From NCBI GenBank assembly GCA_030950875.1, contig JAUZQS010000075.1, forward strand, positions 1-10,650: a stretch of 10,650 bases of DNA. The letters run 5' to 3'. This document shows, in pieces, positions 6,380 to 10,650 of this stretch. The notes under the pieces are model-generated. The model had not been told where the DNA came from, ran no database searches, and saw only the letters and a program-made list of their open reading frames with translations. Source of the stretch: Mariprofundaceae bacterium (GTDB lineage Bacteria; Pseudomonadota; Zetaproteobacteria; Mariprofundales; Mariprofundaceae). A program made the position numbers and the translations under genes. The first letter of the stretch is position 1. Each line of letters opens with the position of its first letter.

Positions 6380-6647
6380 TTGATTCGGTTTTTCAAGTGT
6401 GGCAAGTTTACACCACCCCAATCTGTCAACACAGTTTTTCAAGAATCCTTATTCCCATCTTTTAAGCTTCTTTTTTGAGTTATAGCTGTCTTAATATGCT
6501 CTTGAAGGCGGCACTGTAAACTTGTCTTTTCCTGCTCATCTCGGCTCCGTTTTTTTGCTGAATTCTAGCTTATAAAGAATAAGAAATGCGATTTCTTTGT
6601 CTTAATTCCTTGGGGTATTATAATTATAGTTTCATTATACTCTGTTT
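6380..6647. other. AT-rich spacer without a recognised gene
   Basis: No coding region is supported. A short perfect hairpin is present (AAGAAAT-GCG-ATTTCTT, about 6583-6599). A 10-bp inverted repeat, CAAGTTTACA at 6403-6412 and its complement at 6515-6524, spans 122 bp. Neither has a clear function. A TTGACA box on the minus strand near 6430 lacks a suitable -10 partner. Confidence 0.4.
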
Positions 6648-6689
6648 AGTTGTCCAATTATAAGTAGAGAGCCACTTTAATTTACAACT
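6648..6689 (-). promoter_or_regulatory. Interrupted hairpin across the end of the M48 gene
   Basis: AGTTGT (6648-6653) pairs with ACAACT (6684-6689), AATTA (6656-6660) with TAATT (6678-6682), and AAGT (6662-6665) with ACTT (6674-6677). This gives a 15-bp stem with small bulges and an 8-nt loop. It covers the stop codon of the protease gene. No U run follows on the minus strand, so it may be a transcript-stabilising or Rho-linked 3' structure rather than an intrinsic terminator. Confidence 0.35.
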
Positions 6690-7530
6690 TAGCCATTACT
6701 CTCCTAAAGCGATCCCCTCTCTTTTGAATATCCAGTGGTTTATCATTTGATAGTTTCTTAGTAATCGCTTCAGCTCTTTTTAGTGGGTCTCCATGGGTGC
6801 CTGATTGCCCAGTTCCTATCCCACTTAACTTAGCCAACACCTGTGGAAAATAAAGTGGATCATAACCTGCCGTTCGTAAAATATGAATAGCTTCTAAATC
6901 TGCTTCTTTTTCTTTTGAGCGACTATAACCCTGAGCGGCATGATCAACCAGCATGCCAGAAAGCTTGTCTAAACCTCCCGCAAGATTAGCCAGCATTAGC
7001 ACATCTTCTGATATAAATTCCTTACTGGCTTCACTAAGAGCATCTTTTAACAACTGATCAGTATACTGCTTTTTAATGGAGTTAATTGGATGATCAAGAA
7101 CAAGGTGGGCTACTTCATGAGCCAAAACGGCCGCTAACTCATCCTCATTAACGGCTTTAGCAATCAACCCTGTTGTGATAAAAATAAAGCCTCCTGGTAC
7201 AGCATATGCATTCACACGCTCTGGCTCATTCAATACGATAAAATGATAACCAGCATATAGTTCTGGTCTTGCCGAGGCCATTGCCAAGGTTTGTCCAATA
7301 GCCGAGACATAATGTTGCAACTGCTTTTGATTGAGTAGTTGGTGATCTACAAGCAACCTAGCACCACTTGCTCGCCCTATATAATAACGTTCTTCCTCTG
7401 AAAATGATTTACTGGCTTTGGATATATTTTTTCCAAACTCCAGAACCTTGCCAAGGTCTAGGCTAAAACCTTGAGAAAGTGAAACAGGAAAAAGTACAAG
7501 CATCAGGAGTACAACTATATTCTTAGTCAT
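6682..7530 (-). CDS. Secreted M48-family zinc metallopeptidase
   Basis: A 282-residue periplasmic protease of the M48 (HtpX/BepA/Oma1-like) family. Residues 1-21 form a signal peptide (MTKN, then a long hydrophobic core, with likely cleavage after SQG). The zinc motif HEVAH is at 138-142 and the third ligand Glu is in KEKEAD (206-211, E209). The AVPGGFIFITTGL strand (110-122) and the THGDPLKRAEAI tail (245-256) are also typical of the family. There is no C-terminal TPR domain as in BepA and no transmembrane region as in HtpX. The start at 7530 is chosen because GGGGAG lies 7 nt upstream; an ATG at 7536 and a TTG at 7545 are too close to or ahead of that site. The start overlaps the end of the SH3 gene by 8 nt, indicating translational coupling. 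By analogy, it may act in envelope quality control or regulated proteolysis. Confidence 0.88.
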   Translation of the reverse strand: MTKNIVVLLMLVLFPVSLSQGFSLDLGKVLEFGKNISKASKSFSEEERYYIGRASGARLLVDHQLLNQKQLQHYVSAIGQTLAMASARPELYAGYHFIVLNEPERVNAYAVPGGFIFITTGLIAKAVNEDELAAVLAHEVAHLVLDHPINSIKKQYTDQLLKDALSEASKEFISEDVLMLANLAGGLDKLSGMLVDHAAQGYSRSKEKEADLEAIHILRTAGYDPLYFPQVLAKLSGIGTGQSGTHGDPLKRAEAITKKLSNDKPLDIQKRGDRFRRVMAKL

Positions 7531-8032
7531 GCGCATACTCCCCAAGCTTCCCTAGCTTACGGAATTCTCTAAACTCCGTATCTGGATCAATAACCGCTGA
7601 AAGCTTCTCAGCCTTATCCATCAAGTCGTATCTTAATTTTTTGTTTTTACGACTTTCCTGCTCCACTTCTGAAGAGAAACCCTTCGTAGCAGCGGCCATA
7701 TCTGACTGAGTTACCTGCCCCCCACGGGAAAAACTTTTAAATTTTTTCGCAGCAACAACCGATTTTGAGGTAACATAGCCTATGTCCTGCCCATCCGATA
7801 CTCGATAATAGATACCTGATGTCTGAAGATAGGTCACTGAGCTACCTTTGGGTATTTTTTTTATCAGCGTACTACCAAAGGGATGAGGAGAGCTTTTTAG
7901 TAGCGCCTCAGAAAGAGTGATACGTAATAAACTTCCTTTTTTAAGATAACTTGCTGCATATGTTGGGCTCAACAGAAATACTATCGCAGCCATTGCCAGA
8001 CTACCCTTTAGAATCTGCTTTGAATACGCCAT
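7523..8032 (-). CDS. Secreted SH3-domain protein of the cyclase-protease operon
   Basis: A 169-residue protein with a clear signal peptide (MAYSKQILKG, hydrophobic 11-22, likely cleavage after SPTYA at 26). Residues about 32-94 resemble a bacterial SH3 (SH3b) fold: a strand with 'LLRITLSEALLKSSP', 'LIKKIPKGSSVTYL', then YYRVSDGQDIGYVTSKSV, the G-x-x-GYV-x-x-x closing strand being characteristic. The C-terminal 60 residues (AAATKGFSSEVE to GKLGEY) are helical and charged, and resemble a tail I associate with SH3 proteins beside M48 peptidases. The start is ATG 8032, with AGGAGG 5 nt upstream, rather than ATG 8053. It overlaps the cyclase gene by 32 nt and the protease gene by 8 nt. SH3b domains commonly bind peptidoglycan or protein ligands; the ligand here is unknown. 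Confidence 0.78.
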   Translation of the reverse strand: MAYSKQILKGSLAMAAIVFLLSPTYAASYLKKGSLLRITLSEALLKSSPHPFGSTLIKKIPKGSSVTYLQTSGIYYRVSDGQDIGYVTSKSVVAAKKFKSFSRGGQVTQSDMAAATKGFSSEVEQESRKNKKLRYDLMDKAEKLSAVIDPDTEFREFRKLGKLGEYAHD

Positions 8033-10172
8033 TCCAACCTCCTGATAATGCATTTTCGTTCAACCCTTCCAGTCTTCGTAAAAATTCGAGCGCCGGAGGG
8101 TCATTAGGTATCAAGTTCAGTACCTTTGTGAACAACATTTCTGCCTCTCTAAAACAACCTTTACGGTACTCCACTAATGCCGCTTCAAATAACATAATCA
8201 TTGCTAACTTGCCCTCTGCAACATCTTCTTTTTCCCCAACTAACTCATATACATGTATTGCATCTTGTTTACCCATTACCTGAATAACATCAAGTTCTCG
8301 CGTAACAAATAGCTCTCCAGCAAGCTTTTTTGTGCTTTCAGATAACATTAAATAGGTGCCATAGAACTTATTTGCTCCTTCAAGACGAGAGGCAAGGTTT
8401 ACCGCATCACCCATAATAGTATAGTCCATTCTATTATGAGAGCCCATATTACCAACTAGCATTGGCCCGCTGTTAATACCCATTCTCACATAAAGAGGAT
8501 CTCGACCTTCAGCAACCCATTTTCGACGAAGAACTTGTAATCTTTGCTGCATTTCCAATGATGCAAGAAGTGCAAGTTTAGCATGCTCTTCATCATAGAT
8601 CGGAGCCCCCCAAAAAGCCATGATTGCATCTCCCTCAAACTTATCCACCGTACCATTGTAACGGCCGATAATTTCACACATATCACTGAGGTATTCATTG
8701 AGTAACGCAACGAGGTCTTCTGGAGAAAGTTTCTCAGAAATAGTTGAAAACCCTTGAATATCGGAAAAGAAAGCCGTCATAACCCTCACCTCGCCGCCCA
8801 ACTTTAAACGATCGGGGTCATCAACTAGCGCTGTTACCACCTCTGGCGACAGATACTGACCAAAGGCACTGGTAATAAAGAGGCGCTGTCTAGCCTCTGC
8901 TACGTAATTAAACCCAGTCGTCAGAATAAAGCAGCCGATTACGTTCATAGAATTTGCAGTCACATCAATCAGAAGATTATGATATTTAAACAAATATACC
9001 GCAACACACTGAATCAAAAGAAGCAATAAAAATGTAAAGGAAAAGCTAACGATTGCACTATATCTAGCCGAGATGAAAACTATGAGAAGAGACGTTAAAA
9101 ATAGTACTGGTAATACATAAATTGGCTCATATCTACTTTCTAGAAATCCCCCATTCAAGATATTATGAATTGCAGTACCATGATAATGTACGCCAGGATC
9201 ATTCGATTTATTAAATGGGTTTGGTCGAAAGTCTTTTAACTCGGTAGCATCAGAACCAATAATGACAACCTTATCCTTAAATAAAGCAGGGTCGTAATAG
9301 GGAGCCCCGCCCTCATCCATCATAATCTGCGACTTAATTATTCGCAAAAGCAGGTATTTCTTGTAAATATCGGAATCTCCATAATAACGGGGACGTGCCA
9401 TACCTTGAGCATCCAGCGGAATTTCCCGTATTATTGATGAACCTGATAATAGCAACAGGTGTTTTCTCTTCATTTGATACGAAGTAATACCAAGGAATGA
9501 GGCGGCCGTCGCCAAGGCAAGCGATGGAAGGTAGCTATGCCCACTGCGAATAAGCATGGGAATACGCCTGCCCACACCATCGCTATCCTGAATAAACTTC
9601 ACATCTCCTATTGCTTTCGCCTTGTTTGTAAACTCCGCTACAGGTGTTCTCAAGAATGGATAATCCTGAAACATCTTTTTATCAATGTCACTAACCTCTA
9701 ATTCAAATTTCTTTGCCATTTTAGTGTTCATTTGCGATGCTTGTTTAGACATATGACTTCGGCTTCGGCTTGAGAGGGTTGCCAAGATAATGCCCGCTTG
9801 TTCAATAGCATTACCAAAGCCAATGTCATCCTCAACACCATAAACAGAACGCTCTGTAAAAATCATATCAAAAACAATTTCTTTGGCACCAGCAGCTTTT
9901 AAAAAACGAATTGCCTCTACGTATGCGGAGCGAGGCCAGGGCCAACTGATTCCATCCACCTCCTCAGCTTCAATCAGACTGGCATCGGTAATCAGAAGGT
10001 ATACAACAGGTTTGTCATGAGGGACAGCTGTGAAGTGAGTCTGTAACAGGTCGGATACCGTATTATGGGCAGAGTGAAAAGCACCTACCATATAGAAAAA
10101 AGCGAGTACAGAAGTAACCATGCCACACAGCAATAATTGCCAAGAAGTGCTTGCAGCACTCCGTTTTATCAC
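8001..10172 (-). CDS. CHASE2-domain class III adenylate cyclase, membrane bound
   Basis: A 723-residue receptor cyclase that would make cAMP from ATP in response to a periplasmic signal. Residues 11-32 are the first transmembrane helix. Residues about 53-342 are the periplasmic CHASE2 domain, with WPWPRSAYVEAIRFLKAAGAKEIVFDMIF near 77-105, DSDGVGRRIPML at 196-207, and KVVIIGSDATELKDF near 301-315. Three helices follow (about 349-368, 372-395, 404-422), then the catalytic domain (about 460-645). Metal-binding D471 (FFSDIQGFS) and D515 (KFEGDAIMAFWG), ATP-specificity K511 and D589 (TIMGD), and catalytic N592 and R596 (VNLASR) are all present, which favours adenylate over guanylate cyclase. Residues about 660-703 look like one TPR unit. 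The start is GTG 10172; the ribosome binding site is weak. It is the first gene of the operon with the SH3 and M48 genes. Confidence 0.93.
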   Translation of the reverse strand: MIKRSAASTSWQLLLCGMVTSVLAFFYMVGAFHSAHNTVSDLLQTHFTAVPHDKPVVYLLITDASLIEAEEVDGISWPWPRSAYVEAIRFLKAAGAKEIVFDMIFTERSVYGVEDDIGFGNAIEQAGIILATLSSRSRSHMSKQASQMNTKMAKKFELEVSDIDKKMFQDYPFLRTPVAEFTNKAKAIGDVKFIQDSDGVGRRIPMLIRSGHSYLPSLALATAASFLGITSYQMKRKHLLLLSGSSIIREIPLDAQGMARPRYYGDSDIYKKYLLLRIIKSQIMMDEGGAPYYDPALFKDKVVIIGSDATELKDFRPNPFNKSNDPGVHYHGTAIHNILNGGFLESRYEPIYVLPVLFLTSLLIVFISARYSAIVSFSFTFLLLLLIQCVAVYLFKYHNLLIDVTANSMNVIGCFILTTGFNYVAEARQRLFITSAFGQYLSPEVVTALVDDPDRLKLGGEVRVMTAFFSDIQGFSTISEKLSPEDLVALLNEYLSDMCEIIGRYNGTVDKFEGDAIMAFWGAPIYDEEHAKLALLASLEMQQRLQVLRRKWVAEGRDPLYVRMGINSGPMLVGNMGSHNRMDYTIMGDAVNLASRLEGANKFYGTYLMLSESTKKLAGELFVTRELDVIQVMGKQDAIHVYELVGEKEDVAEGKLAMIMLFEAALVEYRKGCFREAEMLFTKVLNLIPNDPPALEFLRRLEGLNENALSGGWNGVFKADSKG

Positions 10173-10418
10173 TGGTAAAGAATTACTATTAATCTCCCAT
10201 CACCTAGTAACTACGTTGTTCAACTCTACATCTGTAGCAGCGTTCGTAAGAGATAGTGAACTTAAAAAATCCAACTTATTAAGTCTTTTTCTATAGTTGG
10301 CTTGAAATAAATATGTACAAAAGAACGGAGTATTTCGTCGATCTAGCATGATTTAATTCTAGACTAATATTTTATTTTTACCATGTATTAGGTATTCAGA
10401 GCAAAAAAACATGCGTCT
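10173..10418. promoter_or_regulatory. Intergenic region upstream of the cyclase operon
   Basis: This 246-bp gap between the tatD stop and the cyclase GTG must hold the operon promoter, but I cannot point to a convincing -35/-10 pair. Two short palindromes stand close together, GTTG-TT-CAAC (10215-10224) and CTACA-TC-TGTAG (10226-10237). They could be a regulator site or leader hairpins. A GGGAG is about 20 nt before the GTG, too far for a standard ribosome binding site. Confidence 0.35.
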
Positions 10419-10650
10419 TTATAATAATTGAAAGCATCTCAGCGCATTTGCATTGGTAATTTCAGCGAGTGTTTCAATCGGTATCTGCCGTGCATCTGCA
10501 ACACATTGCGCTACATGTTTGACGAAAGTCGGTTCATTGCGTTTGCCGCGCATAGGAACAGGTGCTAAATATGGCGAATCAGTTTCAATGAGAATGGATT
10601 CTGCGGGAACTTTGGCCGCAACTTCACGCAATGCATCATTGCGTTTGAAT
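10419..10650 (-). CDS. tatD: TatD-family metal-dependent DNase, C-terminal part (runs off right edge)
   Basis: The frame is open from the right edge to the stop at 10419-10421 and encodes the last 76 or so residues. The sequence FKRNDALREVAAKVP is followed by ILIETDSPYLAPVPMRGKRNEP, the TatD signature, whose Asp in ETDSPYL is a metal ligand. It closes with the usual helical end, in which T-x-x-N-A-x-R-x-F anchors the C-terminus. TatD enzymes are TIM-barrel 3'-5' exonucleases implicated in DNA repair. It is on the same strand as the cyclase operon but 246 bp upstream, so probably a separate unit. The N-terminal two-thirds lies outside the window. The assignment could equally be YcfH/YjjV, close relatives of the same fold. 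Confidence 0.88.
   Translation of the reverse strand, partial: FKRNDALREVAAKVPAESILIETDSPYLAPVPMRGKRNEPTFVKHVAQCVADARQIPIETLAEITNANALRCFQLL

Noticed and set aside
6427..6440. TTGACA box on the minus strand as the antitoxin promoter
   Set aside because: No acceptable -10 element at 16-18 bp; the TTGCAT/TATGTT pair nearer the gene fits better.
6669..6680. GCCACTTTAA resembling the sequence after the tRNA-Asp fragment, as a second att site
   Set aside because: Only 10 nt match and the orientation is inverted relative to the scar, which a simple integration would not produce.

Overview
The window looks like a chromosomal segment from a Gram-negative proteobacterium of low-to-moderate GC. The evidence is a divergent leuS next to the ypjD-corB pair found in proteobacteria, a class I fructose-1,6-bisphosphatase, periplasmic signal peptides and an outer-membrane beta-barrel fragment. 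A zetaproteobacterium or gammaproteobacterium would fit, but this placement is an inference from gene content and protein style, not a computed result.

Left part (1-4134) is ordinary core genome. The 5' end of leuS runs off the left edge on the minus strand from a GTG start. Divergently come ypjD (CcsA-like membrane protein) and corB (DUF21/CBS/CorC membrane protein). Converging on them from the minus strand is fbp followed closely by a family-4 uracil-DNA glycosylase homologue whose Fe-S cysteines are intact but whose uracil-pocket motif is altered.

Middle part (about 4140-6680) is accessory and partly decayed. It holds a 166-bp palindromic element with 17-bp perfect terminal inverted repeats flanked by TA (MITE-like). 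Next comes a 14-nt copy of a tRNA-Asp 3' end followed by an intrinsic terminator, which looks like the scar of an integrative element whose body would extend to the right. Close by is a perfect 12-bp tandem repeat. Further right are the C-terminal remnant of a beta-barrel outer-membrane protein and a minus-strand toxin-antitoxin pair. The ribbon-helix-helix antitoxin is intact, while the ParE/RelE toxin carries an in-frame TGA at codon 17.

Right part (6682-10172) is a tightly overlapping minus-strand three-gene operon. It encodes a CHASE2-transmembrane-class III adenylate cyclase, a secreted SH3-domain protein and a secreted M48 zinc metallopeptidase. Overlapping reading frames suggest translational coupling and a shared envelope-linked cAMP signalling or quality-control role. 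The right edge carries the 3' end of a TatD-family DNase gene.

No CRISPR array, rRNA gene or complete tRNA gene was seen. The most interesting points are the att-like scar with its neighbouring MITE, the nonsense-interrupted toxin, the altered UDG pocket, and the cyclase-SH3-M48 operon.
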